Part shown: positions 26,758 to 35,507 of the stretch, in pieces
How the letters are laid out: each line of letters begins with the position of its first letter
Numbering within the stretch: the first letter of the stretch is position 1
Source: JBNKHG01 sp050290225
GTDB taxonomy: Bacteria; Pseudomonadota; Gammaproteobacteria; Pseudomonadales; Cellvibrionaceae
Direction of reading: 5' to 3'
Assembly (NCBI GenBank): GCA_050290225.1
Contig: JBNKHG010000036.1
Location: 1 to 64,000, forward strand
Length of the DNA: 64,000 nucleotides
Position numbers and translations under genes: made by a program
Notes under the pieces: model-generated
What the model was told of the DNA's origin: nothing
Seen by the model: only the letters and a program-made list of their open reading frames with translations
Database searches by the model: none

Positions 26758-27649
26758 TGAGCCGCAAGGGATTTGATTCCTCCTCCGGGGGGTGCCCCAA
26801 CCCCATTTTTCCCGGCGGCAAGTTGCTGGCGTTACCGATTCCGGATTCAACATCGCCGGTCAGATACGAACAACTCAATTTTTGCACTGAAGCTACAGTC
26901 TCGATTAATCTTGGAGATCTGGTCCGGGAATTGACTGGCGGACGGCTCAGACCGTGTATGGGGCTCATCTGGACCCCGATATCGACGCTTCTCTCTGTCA
27001 GCGGCCAGTGGGTTGGCGACCCTTGTTTGGTCAATTCGGGGCGGCCCAGGGGCATTTGCACAAGCAGAACATAGCACCGGGCGATCTGTTCCTCTTCTTC
27101 GGACTCTTTCAGGCAGTCACTTTAGTTGCCGATTCGGGTGGAAGTTATCGATGGCAGTTTGACAAGCGTTCGCCCAAGCGGCACTTGCTTTGGGGATGGC
27201 TGCAGGTCGACGCCATTTACGACATTGATCGATTGCTTCCGGAAGCGCTGCCCTGGGGGCGAAATCACCCGCATTTCCACGGCGACTACACAGGTAAAAA
27301 CTGTCTGTATCTCGGTCGAAAAAAATTATCCCTGGATAATGACGACGGAACGATAGCCGGTGCTGGCTGTTTTCCCCGTTTCAGTACAGCGCTTTCCTTG
27401 ACCGCGGCTAATGCGTCTGCGCCCACTCATTGGCATTTACCGGCGTGGTTTTATCCATTCAGTCGCAAAGGGAAACCATTGAGGGAGCCGTTGACTTATC
27501 ATAGCAAGCGCTGGCGGTGGGAGAGGGAGGAAGCCGGCACCAGGTTGACGGCCGCTGCCAGAGGGCAGGAATTTGTCCTGGACTCCGAGGTATACCCGGA
27601 AGCGGTTGATTGGGTACTGTCCCACATCCGACGATCTGCGGGGCGCTAA
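26745..27649 (+). pseudogene. Nmad3-family protein (nucleotide-modification associated), frameshifted
   Basis: The first part reads MKIILSRKGFDSSSGG..., then PIFPGGKLLALPIPD and LVRELTGGRLRP, the characteristic opening of the Nmad3 domain. The frame is lost near 26953, and YGAHLDPDI, GWRPLFGQFGAAQGHL, GDLFLFFG and RWEREEAG...ARGQEFVLD continue in another frame to 27649. One missing base after 26953 restores a protein of about 301 aa. Nmad3 was predicted from comparative genomics to take part in modified-base synthesis in DNA. A GTG start is used. It may be a recent pseudogene or a sequencing error. Confidence 0.8.
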
Positions 27650-28136
27650 GGCAATTTTTGAGGTGCGTATTTATAGCAGATGGCCCCACCAAAGTCTGTG
27701 TGTAACCTCTCATTAATTTACTTGCAATATGAATCTTTTGTGGCTACGCCTGTTCCACGGTTAAGGTGCACTAACGCTTTATACACAGTGTTTCGGTTCT
27801 TCACATATATTACTCACTTAGTTGTATTTTTTTCCAAAAATAACAGTTGCATTTATTAAGCTGTTGAATTTTAAAGGGTTTTTGATGTTGGATAAAAAAC
27901 AGACAATTTGTTGATTGCATAGTAATAATGCGGGTTTAGAGCCTTTTCCCAAATATTATGCACTGACTTATCCACAGAGAATGTGGAAAAATGCCACATA
28001 AATTCAGCGGTTGAAATATTGTTGAAATATTTCCTTAAATCCAGTGTCACAATCCTGTGCTTGGCGGATATCGGCTTTCTGCCGGCGCCGCTAAGGCCTA
28101 TAATTCGCCCCGTTTTTTAATCAGTTACTCGCCACT
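27650..28136. other. AT-rich intergenic region with one perfect DnaA box
   Basis: 487 bp without a gene, AT-richer than its surroundings. TTATCCACA at 27968-27976 matches the DnaA consensus exactly. No cluster of further boxes or iterons is visible, so this is not claimed as an origin. The right end should hold the trmH promoter. Confidence 0.5.
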
Positions 28137-28853
28137 ATGACCCCCGAACGTTACGCACGACTGCGCCAGGTGCTGGATCGCCGCCAACCCGATCTGACTG
28201 TTATCGCTGATGAAGTGCATATGGGGAGAAACCTGTCCGCCATTATGCGTACCTGTGATGCCGTTGGGGTGGGGTTGGTACATGGGGTACGTCCACGCAA
28301 AGGCTTTCGCACCTTCCGAGGGACGGCTATGGGCAGTCAGAAGTGGGTAGAGTGGGCACTGTACGATTCCGTGGACGAGCCGATCGCTTTGATGCAGTCC
28401 AAGGGTTTCCAGGTACTGGCAGCCCACGTCTCGCCCGATGCCGTAGATTTCCGCAATGTCGATTTCACCCTACCCACGGCTCTGTTAATGGGCACAGAAA
28501 AACACGGCGTCAGTGACAGGGCACTTGAGAAGGTGGATCAGCACATCACGGTCCCCATGATGGGAATGGTTGAATCCTTTAATGTGTCGGTGGCCGCAGC
28601 CATTATCCTGTCCGAAGCCCAGCGGCAACGGCAGATCGCCGGTTTTTACGCACATTCGCGACTGCCGGATGATATCTATCAACGGCTCTTGTTCCAATGG
28701 GGACATCCGGCGGTGACAAAATTCTGTGACGAGCGAGGCCTGGATTATCCGCCCCTGGACGAGAACGGCGAAATTATTGAACCGGCCAAATGGTATCAGT
28801 CGGTGCGCGAATCAGAGGCCGCGCAGAATGTTTCGATAGGTGACGGGTTATAA
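28137..28853 (+). CDS. trmH: tRNA (guanosine-18-2'-O)-methyltransferase TrmH
   Basis: 238 aa SpoU/SPOUT enzyme that methylates the ribose of G18 in the tRNA D-loop using S-adenosylmethionine. The three SPOUT motifs are present: NLSAIMRTCDAVG, LLMGTEKHGVSD and MMGMVESFNVSVAAAI, plus the TrmH-typical VEWALYD region. Length fits E. coli TrmH. It is convergent with the acyl-CoA synthetase, about 45 bp apart. Confidence 0.95.
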   Translation: MTPERYARLRQVLDRRQPDLTVIADEVHMGRNLSAIMRTCDAVGVGLVHGVRPRKGFRTFRGTAMGSQKWVEWALYDSVDEPIALMQSKGFQVLAAHVSPDAVDFRNVDFTLPTALLMGTEKHGVSDRALEKVDQHITVPMMGMVESFNVSVAAAIILSEAQRQRQIAGFYAHSRLPDDIYQRLLFQWGHPAVTKFCDERGLDYPPLDENGEIIEPAKWYQSVRESEAAQNVSIGDGL

Positions 28854-28897
28854 AGGGAGACGGATAGCAGATGGTTGTTTATTCCCAGGGAAATGGA

Positions 28898-30661
28898 TCA
28901 ACTGTCTAATTTCAACTCCTTGATCGCAATTTCTCGCATGCGGAATTTCTGTAGCTTGCCGGTGACGGTCATCGGAAACTCATCCACAATCTTGATGTAG
29001 CGTGGAATTTTGAAGTGGGCTATTTTATCGAGACAGAAGTCGCGAATATCGTTTTCTGTCACCTTGGCAGCGCCTTCACGTAACTTTATCCAAGCTGCGA
29101 CTTGCTCACCAAAATGCTTGTCGGGAACCCCGAAAACAGAGACTTGAGCCACGTCGGGATGAGTGAAAATAAAAGCCTCGATTTCGGCAGGATAGATATT
29201 TTCACCACCACGAATAATCATCTCTTTCAGGCGACCGACAATGCGCACGTAGCCGTCAGCATCCATAATGCCGAGATCGCCGGAGGCCAACCAGCCATTC
29301 CCATCTATGGCCCTGGCTGTGGCATCGGCGTCTTTATAATAGCCCTTCATTACGTGGTAGCCGCGAAAACATACCTCTCCCACGGTTTCCAGTGAGACTG
29401 TCTGGCGGCTCTTCCTGTCGACGATCTTCACTTCCTGATGAGCCAAATTCCGACCCACGGTCTGTGTACGCCGTTGCATGGTGTCGTCGGCGGTGGTGAG
29501 ATGGGTGAGCGGCGATGCTTCGGTTTCACCGTAACCGATTAAAATTTCCGGACAATGCATATCCTCCATAACCCTCTTCATCAGCGGCGCTGGACAGGGG
29601 GCGCCGGCCATGATTCCCGTGCGTAAAGATGAGAGGTCAAAGCGGGAAAACGTGGGTACATCCAGCTCGGCTATAAACATGGTGGGAACACCGTGCAAAG
29701 CACTGCAGCGCTCTTTTTCCACTGCCTGCAACACAGCGATCGGTTCAAAATGCTCACAGGGAACGACCAGGCAGGCACCGACGCTGAATGACATCAAATT
29801 GGCCAGCACCATGCCGAAACAGTGGTAAAAAGGTACTGCCACAGCGAGTCGGTCGATTTCGGTAAATCCCATGGCCTGGGCGGTAAACCAGGCATTGTTC
29901 AAAATATTGTGATGACTCAGTACGACGGCCTTCGGGAAACCCGTTGTGCCCGAGGTGTACTGAATATTAATGGCATCGTCTCTATCCAGCATGTCGATCA
30001 TTGTGTCGAGTTGTTCTTGTGGCACCGATTCACCGGCCTTTACAAGATCGAACCAACTGCTGAGGCCAGGGTGCGCAGTACGGAGGGTTGACGTTAATCT
30101 GGAATCTCCGGTGATGGGGAAATCTGAAGGGTCGAAGAGAAACACGCGGCGTAAGAAGGGAAATGCCGGATTTCGCAGGTCTTCGCCTGTGTCCATCGCA
30201 GTTTGCAGTTCAGGAATGAGCCCTAGCAACATGTCGACATAGTTACTGCTGCGAAACGCCGGAATCAGGAATAGGCCCTGGACTTCTGAGTGCGTCAAGG
30301 CATAGGCAAGTTCCCGTGGGCGGTAAGCAGGGTTGATATTGACCAATATTGCACCAATGCGCGCGGTGGCCATTTGAACAATCAACCACTGGATATTGTT
30401 GGTCGACCAGATCCCGATGCGATCCCCTTTTTCAAAGCCTGCCGCCAACAACCCGAGGGCAAGGCGATCAATTTCTGTGGACAGTTGCCGGTAAGTAAGG
30501 CGTTGCTGTTGAGGCAATGAAACAACCGCTTCCCTGTCCGGAAAGCGCTCGACGATTCCCAAAAAGTGTTCCGGGATCGTTGCGCCCGTCAGTGCTTGTT
30601 CGCCACCACGGTGGTAATAGCTTTTGGGAGTATGGGTTTCCAGTTCTGTGTCTTTCACCAT
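28898..30661 (-). CDS. Acyl-CoA synthetase (AMP-forming), ACSF2/AlkK-like
   Basis: 587 aa adenylating enzyme that activates a carboxylic acid to acyl-AMP and then acyl-CoA. Motifs in order: YTSGTTGFPKAV (P-loop), GYGETEASPLTH, GDLGIMDADGYVRIVGRLKEMI and TVTGKLQKFRM with the catalytic Lys. The arrangement matches medium- to long-chain acid ligases. It is the last gene of the operon with a 2-oxoacid:ferredoxin oxidoreductase, 23 bp after the beta subunit, so it probably feeds or drains acyl-CoA for that complex. The exact chain specificity is unknown. Confidence 0.93.
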   Translation of the reverse strand: MVKDTELETHTPKSYYHRGGEQALTGATIPEHFLGIVERFPDREAVVSLPQQQRLTYRQLSTEIDRLALGLLAAGFEKGDRIGIWSTNNIQWLIVQMATARIGAILVNINPAYRPRELAYALTHSEVQGLFLIPAFRSSNYVDMLLGLIPELQTAMDTGEDLRNPAFPFLRRVFLFDPSDFPITGDSRLTSTLRTAHPGLSSWFDLVKAGESVPQEQLDTMIDMLDRDDAINIQYTSGTTGFPKAVVLSHHNILNNAWFTAQAMGFTEIDRLAVAVPFYHCFGMVLANLMSFSVGACLVVPCEHFEPIAVLQAVEKERCSALHGVPTMFIAELDVPTFSRFDLSSLRTGIMAGAPCPAPLMKRVMEDMHCPEILIGYGETEASPLTHLTTADDTMQRRTQTVGRNLAHQEVKIVDRKSRQTVSLETVGEVCFRGYHVMKGYYKDADATARAIDGNGWLASGDLGIMDADGYVRIVGRLKEMIIRGGENIYPAEIEAFIFTHPDVAQVSVFGVPDKHFGEQVAAWIKLREGAAKVTENDIRDFCLDKIAHFKIPRYIKIVDEFPMTVTGKLQKFRMREIAIKELKLDS

Positions 30662-30684
30662 TCGGTTTTCCGGGGGTTAAGACG

Positions 30685-31599
30685 CTAATGTATGGCTTCC
30701 CAATAGTGGTCCACCCGTGCTTGAATTTCTGTGATCAGTTGAGAGTTTCTCCGGGGCTCGAACAGGTGCGCAAATCGTCCCTGCAGTTTAAGGTATTCTT
30801 CCACCGCTATACGTTGGCGAGGAATTTTTGTATGACGAACGTTGCCATCAATAGCTTCTTTTAAGGGCCAAACCCCGGTTTTTACAGCGAGCTTGCCCAC
30901 GTTCACCGATTCCTTCGGGTCGTAATCCCAGCCTGTGGGACAGGGCGCAAGCGCGATAATCATACGTGGCCCTTTCAGGTTTTTGGCCTTTTCAATTTTG
31001 CGTACCAAGTCCAGTGGTTCGCTACCGATAACGGTGGCCACATAGGCCGGTTTATGGGCTGCCCAGATCGAAAACAGGTCTTTCTTGTAGCCGGGGTAAC
31101 CGCGGCTGCCGCGACTGGTAGAGGTTTTGGCCCCATGGGGAGTGGCGCTTGAATATTGCTGTCCGGTATTGCCATAGCCTTCATTGTCGTAACAGATGTA
31201 CATGTAATCAAGGTCTCGGTCCATGGTGCCGGAGGTCGCCGACAGTCCCATACCATAAGCAGAGCCGTCGCCGGTAAGCACCACCACGTTCAGATCGTCT
31301 TCCGGCGGGATGCGTTTTTTTTGTAACAGTATGTCCAGTGCGTCGCGAACGCCCTGTGCCCCTGCGGGTGCTGAAGCCATGGCCGTATAAAGCCAGGAGC
31401 CCCTGAACGGGGTGAACGGGTAGACGGATAAAAGGGTCATGCAACCGGCGGCATTGATAAAGACGGTTTTTTCGCCCAGTACATCGTAAATCTCATGCAA
31501 GGCTTCAAGACCACCGCAACCAGAGCACATAGGGGTGCCTGTGCCGAGCAGATGGGTGGACGGAAGATCCTTCATGCGCTTGAAAAGGCTTTCATTCAT
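30685..31599 (-). CDS. 2-oxoacid:ferredoxin oxidoreductase, beta subunit
   Basis: 304 aa, the thiamine-diphosphate-binding half of an OFOR. It has MCSGCGG near the N-terminus, GDGSAYGMGLSATSG with the TPP GDG motif, and DNEGYGNTGQQYSSATPHGAKT as in pyruvate and 2-oxoisovalerate OFOR beta chains. The complex oxidatively decarboxylates a 2-oxoacid to an acyl-CoA and reduces ferredoxin. It sits 23 bp after the alpha gene and before the acyl-CoA synthetase. Substrate preference cannot be read from sequence. Confidence 0.93.
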   Translation of the reverse strand: MNESLFKRMKDLPSTHLLGTGTPMCSGCGGLEALHEIYDVLGEKTVFINAAGCMTLLSVYPFTPFRGSWLYTAMASAPAGAQGVRDALDILLQKKRIPPEDDLNVVVLTGDGSAYGMGLSATSGTMDRDLDYMYICYDNEGYGNTGQQYSSATPHGAKTSTSRGSRGYPGYKKDLFSIWAAHKPAYVATVIGSEPLDLVRKIEKAKNLKGPRMIIALAPCPTGWDYDPKESVNVGKLAVKTGVWPLKEAIDGNVRHTKIPRQRIAVEEYLKLQGRFAHLFEPRRNSQLITEIQARVDHYWEAIH

Positions 31600-31622
31600 G
31601 AGCTATCTCCCGGCTCGAAAAC

Positions 31623-32885
31623 TTATTTATCAGACGTCTGCCGGCGCGGAGGTGATGTCTCCGCTCTTTCGACTTTGGCTATCGCCTGCAGCTTGCGCAT
31701 TTCGCGCATTTCATTATCTGTATATAGAAGTCGTGGGGGAGGCGTCACTCCTTCGGTAATCGCCTTGCGGGTATGAGCAACCATTTCGTAGAACTCCTCG
31801 GCACTGATGTCTCTCCCACCCAGGCCGCCTATAAAACTGGTTAGCACGGGGGCATGAGCTTGCCCGTATAGCACAGACGCGAGTTCAGAATGCAGCACGC
31901 CCCCTTTGCCCATGGAAAGATTCTGGTCGATCACAGTGACGCCCTGTTTGCCGGTTAGCAGTGACTTTAACATCTCGGTTGGAAAGGGTCGAAGCAAGCG
32001 CGGACGTACCAATCCCACTTTCTGGCCCTCTTCACGCAGACGATCCACCGCATCCCGCGCTTTGGTGGCAAAGGAACCCACCATAAAAAACACAATCTCA
32101 GCATCATCGGTGCGATAGCTCTCAACGAGATCCATTCGCCGTCCGGTGATGCTCGCGAATTGTTTTTCAATTTCCTGGTAAACAGCGGCGCCGTTGAGGG
32201 CCGCCAAGTGAGTTTCATACCGAAAATAGGAATAGGGGCCTCCACCAAGGACAGCAACAGCTTGGCTTTCAGGTGCACTGGCGGTAAAACGAATGTTTTC
32301 AGGATCGAACGGTGGTAAAAACTGGCGGACGGTTTCAGTCGTCGGAATTGAAACGGGCTCTCTTGTGAATGACAGGTAAAACCCATCCAAATTCACCAGC
32401 ACGGGAAGTCGAACCCGGGCATCTTCTCCGAGTCGGTAGGCCAGCAGAACGCTATCGAACACTTCCTGGCAGTTGGCGCAATGGATCTGTAAAAACCCGC
32501 AGTCCCGTGCAGCCATGATGTCACAGTGATCCGACTCCAGCGTGATAGGGGCGGCCAGGCCACGTGAGACATTGACCAGTACGAAAGGCGCGCGCCAGCC
32601 GGCAACGGTGTAGAGCATTTCCATGGCGTACAAGAGCCCCTGGCTGGATGTCGCGCTGAACACACGAACGCCGGTGGCGGCCGCCGCACCGGCTGCGGTG
32701 ATCATGGAGTGTTCCGATTCCAGCGTCACCATACGCCCGTCCATCTCTCCGCCATCTACCCAGTTGCCCAGCGTCTCAATGATTTCCGATTGCGGCGTGA
32801 TGGGGAAAGCGGGTATGTAATCCGCCTCTGCCATACGCGCGCCCCAGGCCGCAGCGCCATTGCCGGTCAATAGTTTAAGCGTCAT
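31623..32885 (-). CDS. 2-oxoacid:ferredoxin oxidoreductase, alpha subunit
   Basis: 420 aa. The N-terminus has the pyrimidine-binding domain (IPAFPITPQSEIIETLG, LESEHSMITAAGAAAATG, VFSATSSQGLLYAMEML) and the C-terminal half has the transketolase-C-type fold (VGLVRPRLLRPFPTEML, VIDQNLSMGKGG). This is the PorA type. The start overlaps the stop of the gamma/delta gene by 11 bp, giving translational coupling. Confidence 0.93.
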   Translation of the reverse strand: MTLKLLTGNGAAAWGARMAEADYIPAFPITPQSEIIETLGNWVDGGEMDGRMVTLESEHSMITAAGAAAATGVRVFSATSSQGLLYAMEMLYTVAGWRAPFVLVNVSRGLAAPITLESDHCDIMAARDCGFLQIHCANCQEVFDSVLLAYRLGEDARVRLPVLVNLDGFYLSFTREPVSIPTTETVRQFLPPFDPENIRFTASAPESQAVAVLGGGPYSYFRYETHLAALNGAAVYQEIEKQFASITGRRMDLVESYRTDDAEIVFFMVGSFATKARDAVDRLREEGQKVGLVRPRLLRPFPTEMLKSLLTGKQGVTVIDQNLSMGKGGVLHSELASVLYGQAHAPVLTSFIGGLGGRDISAEEFYEMVAHTRKAITEGVTPPPRLLYTDNEMREMRKLQAIAKVERAETSPPRRQTSDK

Positions 32886-33861
32886 GCTTTCCTCCCTTTG
32901 GGCTTTCGGTTGCCGTTGACGCTTTATCTTCTACTTTGTTCTTGGCTTCCTCTTCCTGTGCCAAGTACTCGGGAATCGCTTCGATGGCGTGGGGAGGGCA
33001 TACGCCTACACAGACCAGACAGCCTTTGCAGTGGTCATAATCAATGACGGGAATGCCATCCTCGATATTAATGGCGCTGTCCGGGCAAAAAGTGCTGCAT
33101 ACCCACCAACATTTATTACAGCGATCATAGTCGATGACGGGACGCATGGTGCGCCACAAACCGGTTTTGACTTCGACACTGGTGTCTTTACCGTGAATAT
33201 CCGGCGCTGAAATGCTTGCTTCTTCAAACGGAAAGTCAATCCAGTCTGGTGAGGTGCTATCAGCAGCCGTCAGTGGCTGAGCCTCCGTAACCAGGCCTCG
33301 GTTATTGATAAAGCCATCGAAAGCTCGAAGCGCATTCTCACAATTTTTTTGCACAATGGCCGGCCCCAGGGCTTCGAGTTCCTCTTCAATCGCCTGTAGA
33401 AGCACATCCCGGTTCACGACTCCCAATAAACAGGCGGCCGCCCCGGCGCAGGTAGCGCCGATATAGGGGAGTTCTGCGCGATCCTCTACCTCTTCGGCAG
33501 CCGGCAATATAAGGATCTGAGCTTCGATATTCAGACGGTTTTGCCAGACATCCGGAGCTGTGTGGGAATTGATCAGGACTATGGTTCGTTCGGTAATACC
33601 CTGCAAGACGCCTGCGGCAGGGACGGCCACCAGGGTATCGTCCGTCACCACAACCAGGTCCGGGTGCAGAATCACGCCTCGCTCATTAATCGGTTGTCGC
33701 GCTGCGCGTACGTAAGCAAAAATGGGCGCACCTCGACGCTCTGCACCATATTTCGGTGCGTCTTGTACGGTAAAGCCAGAGCGAAACAGGGCAGTGCCAA
33801 TGATCCTGCTTGCCATTTTTACGCCCTGTCCACCACGACCATGGAACCGAATTCGATACAT
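32875..33861 (-). CDS. 2-oxoacid:ferredoxin oxidoreductase, fused gamma and delta (ferredoxin) subunit
   Basis: 328 aa. Residues 1-190 are the gamma domain (RFHGRGGQGVKMASRIIGTALF, GAERRGAPIFAYVRA, IGATCAGAAACLLG). Residues 240-305 are a two-cluster ferredoxin: CNKCWWVCSTFCP and CKGCLVCVGVCPPHAIEAIPEY, enough for two 4Fe-4S centres. Separate gamma and delta genes are common in archaea; here they are one chain. First gene of the operon. The enzyme is usually oxygen-sensitive, notable in an otherwise aerobic-looking gene set. Confidence 0.92.
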   Translation of the reverse strand: MYRIRFHGRGGQGVKMASRIIGTALFRSGFTVQDAPKYGAERRGAPIFAYVRAARQPINERGVILHPDLVVVTDDTLVAVPAAGVLQGITERTIVLINSHTAPDVWQNRLNIEAQILILPAAEEVEDRAELPYIGATCAGAAACLLGVVNRDVLLQAIEEELEALGPAIVQKNCENALRAFDGFINNRGLVTEAQPLTAADSTSPDWIDFPFEEASISAPDIHGKDTSVEVKTGLWRTMRPVIDYDRCNKCWWVCSTFCPDSAINIEDGIPVIDYDHCKGCLVCVGVCPPHAIEAIPEYLAQEEEAKNKVEDKASTATESPKGGKHDA

Positions 33862-34229
33862 CTTTTCCTCGGGAACAGGCTCTGGGTAGTAGTGAAAGCA
33901 CCAATAACACTAAGAGCCAGGTTAGATATAACCTTCTCTAAATGGACACTGGGAGCAAGGTTATTTGTCTATAGATGAGTCTAGGATTTTTCCCAAGGTA
34001 TTGATAAAACTTATTGATCCTATAATGCTGAACAACAAGTACGGCTTGGACTAACCAATATGAGGAAGTGGATGTATGGGGAAGTGAGAGAGGAAAGTGA
34101 CTAGCAGACAGATGCTGCGGGCGTGTGTATGGACCAGGGCGGAAACCCGAGTTTCCGTTGCGACGTGTAAACCGTGTATCTGTTAGGCACTTGAGTACAT
34201 GCACTTGAGTACATGCACTTGAGTAAAAT
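33862..34229. other. Upstream region of the OFOR operon, with three 14-bp repeats
   Basis: No gene seen. The unit GCACTTGAGTACAT occurs at 34187 and 34201 with a partial copy at 34215, directly next to the 3' end of tRNA-Pro. The OFOR promoter should lie near 33870-33950, but I see no clear boxes. Confidence 0.6.
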
Positions 34230-34306
34230 TGGTCGGAGCGAGAGGATTCGAACCTCCGACCCCTTCCTCCCGAAGGAAGTGCGCTACCAGGCTGCGCTAC
34301 GCTCCG
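34230..34306 (-). tRNA. tRNA-Pro (CGG anticodon)
   Basis: The minus strand starts CGGAGCG and ends CGCTCCG with discriminator A and encoded CCA (34230-34232). The anticodon loop TTCGGGA carries CGG, and the D and T arms match proteobacterial proK. Length 77 nt. Confidence 0.97.
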
Positions 34307-34427
34307 ACACTGGTTTGCCGCCAGACGGGATCATGGCGACAAGCGGGCGCGATTATAGCCACCTCATGAGGAGTTTGTAAAGCATGTCTACGCTAAGGGC
34401 TTGATTTTAAAAGGCGTTCTGCACCCC

Positions 34428-34461
34428 AAAAAAAACCCCGCGATCTGGGGGAGATGCGGGG
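34428..34461 (-). terminator. Rho-independent terminator on the minus strand
   Basis: CCCCGC (34436-34441) pairs with GCGGGG (34456-34461) and the minus strand continues into an eight-base T-run (A-run at 34428-34435). It lies 215 bp beyond the stop of the K+ channel gene and would end that transcript. Nothing else is seen in the 34307-34676 gap. Confidence 0.75.
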
Positions 34462-34676
34462 CCAAGACCATTAGGAGTGAAACATTAAGGATAACTTCCT
34501 TAAATAGAGCCACTTGCGTAGCTCAACCGGTGTCTACTTACACTTGGGGGGATGTGTGCCACCAGTTACCCATAAGTATTAGTCAGCTTTCCAAAACTTC
34601 CAGTCTTATCTGAACAATTCTTAAACAATTTTGCAATAGGTTGTCAATCAGGTTAGCAGAATGGGCTATAACTTGG

Positions 34677-35465
34677 TCAATCTTTAGTCACACGCTGTTC
34701 CAAGGCCTTGTCCAGCTTGGTTTCGATACGCTTTAATCGCTGCTCCAGTTGCTCAACACGCTTCATAGTCTCTTTTTCACTGCTGGCAAGTTCCCCTTCC
34801 TGGGCGCTCAAAAACCAGGCCGCAATACTGGCTGTGAGCAGTGATATCAGTCCGAGGCCGAGCAAAATCAAAAAGGCGCCAAATATCCGACCGATCATGC
34901 TTACGGGCACCAGGTCACCGTAACCGACGGTGCTGACCGTGACCCAGGCCCACCAGATGCCGTCGGTAACGGTTTCGATGCCGGGATCGAGCGTGGCGAT
35001 CATGACGCCCGCCATCAGAATAATAATGGCAATTCCAGCGAGGGTTGAACCCAATTGCTTTCCTTCGAACAGCTGGCGTACTGAACTCCCGACGTGAACC
35101 AACAAGCTGAACAGAATCAGGACTCGCAGAATGCGCAAGGCTCCAGCTACAGAAGGCGCCCCCCAGAGCAGGGGGAGGCCCATGGCTATAATAATCAGGT
35201 TTAACCAGTTGCCTTTCAGGTAGGATTTGGGGTTGTTTACCAGCAAGGTGAGAAGAACAGTTTCAAAGACAAACAGGGACCAGAGGCCGATATCATAGCC
35301 GCGGTGCATTTCGAAGCCAGGTCCCTTGGTGCTCAAATACCAGCGTGCCATCACCCAAAGGGCGGCCATAATCATGGGGAATTCAAGCATACGACTGCAG
35401 AATCGCGCTTTGGCGTTTTCATCGGCAGCGATGCCTGTCAGTCCAATGTACTTATAGAGCCGCAC
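34677..35465 (-). CDS. Voltage-gated-like potassium channel
   Basis: 262 aa inner-membrane protein with six hydrophobic segments. The pore carries the K+ filter TVGYGD in GIWWAWVTVSTVGYGDLVPVSMIGR, and the preceding segment ILRVLILFSLLVHVG is an S4-like helix with few positive charges. The C-terminus is a coiled coil (MKRVEQLEQRLKRIETKLDKALEQ), probably for tetramer assembly. No RCK domain, so gating would be by voltage or lipid rather than by nucleotide. Monocistronic. Confidence 0.92.
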   Translation of the reverse strand: MRLYKYIGLTGIAADENAKARFCSRMLEFPMIMAALWVMARWYLSTKGPGFEMHRGYDIGLWSLFVFETVLLTLLVNNPKSYLKGNWLNLIIIAMGLPLLWGAPSVAGALRILRVLILFSLLVHVGSSVRQLFEGKQLGSTLAGIAIIILMAGVMIATLDPGIETVTDGIWWAWVTVSTVGYGDLVPVSMIGRIFGAFLILLGLGLISLLTASIAAWFLSAQEGELASSEKETMKRVEQLEQRLKRIETKLDKALEQRVTKD

Positions 35466-35507
35466 GCCAGGATCCTTATGCTATTCAGGTACCTAAGAAC
35501 GCCAGCC

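Noticed and set aside
27968..27976. Replication origin at the DnaA box
   Set aside because: Only one box, no dnaA/dnaN/gidA neighbours and no iterons.
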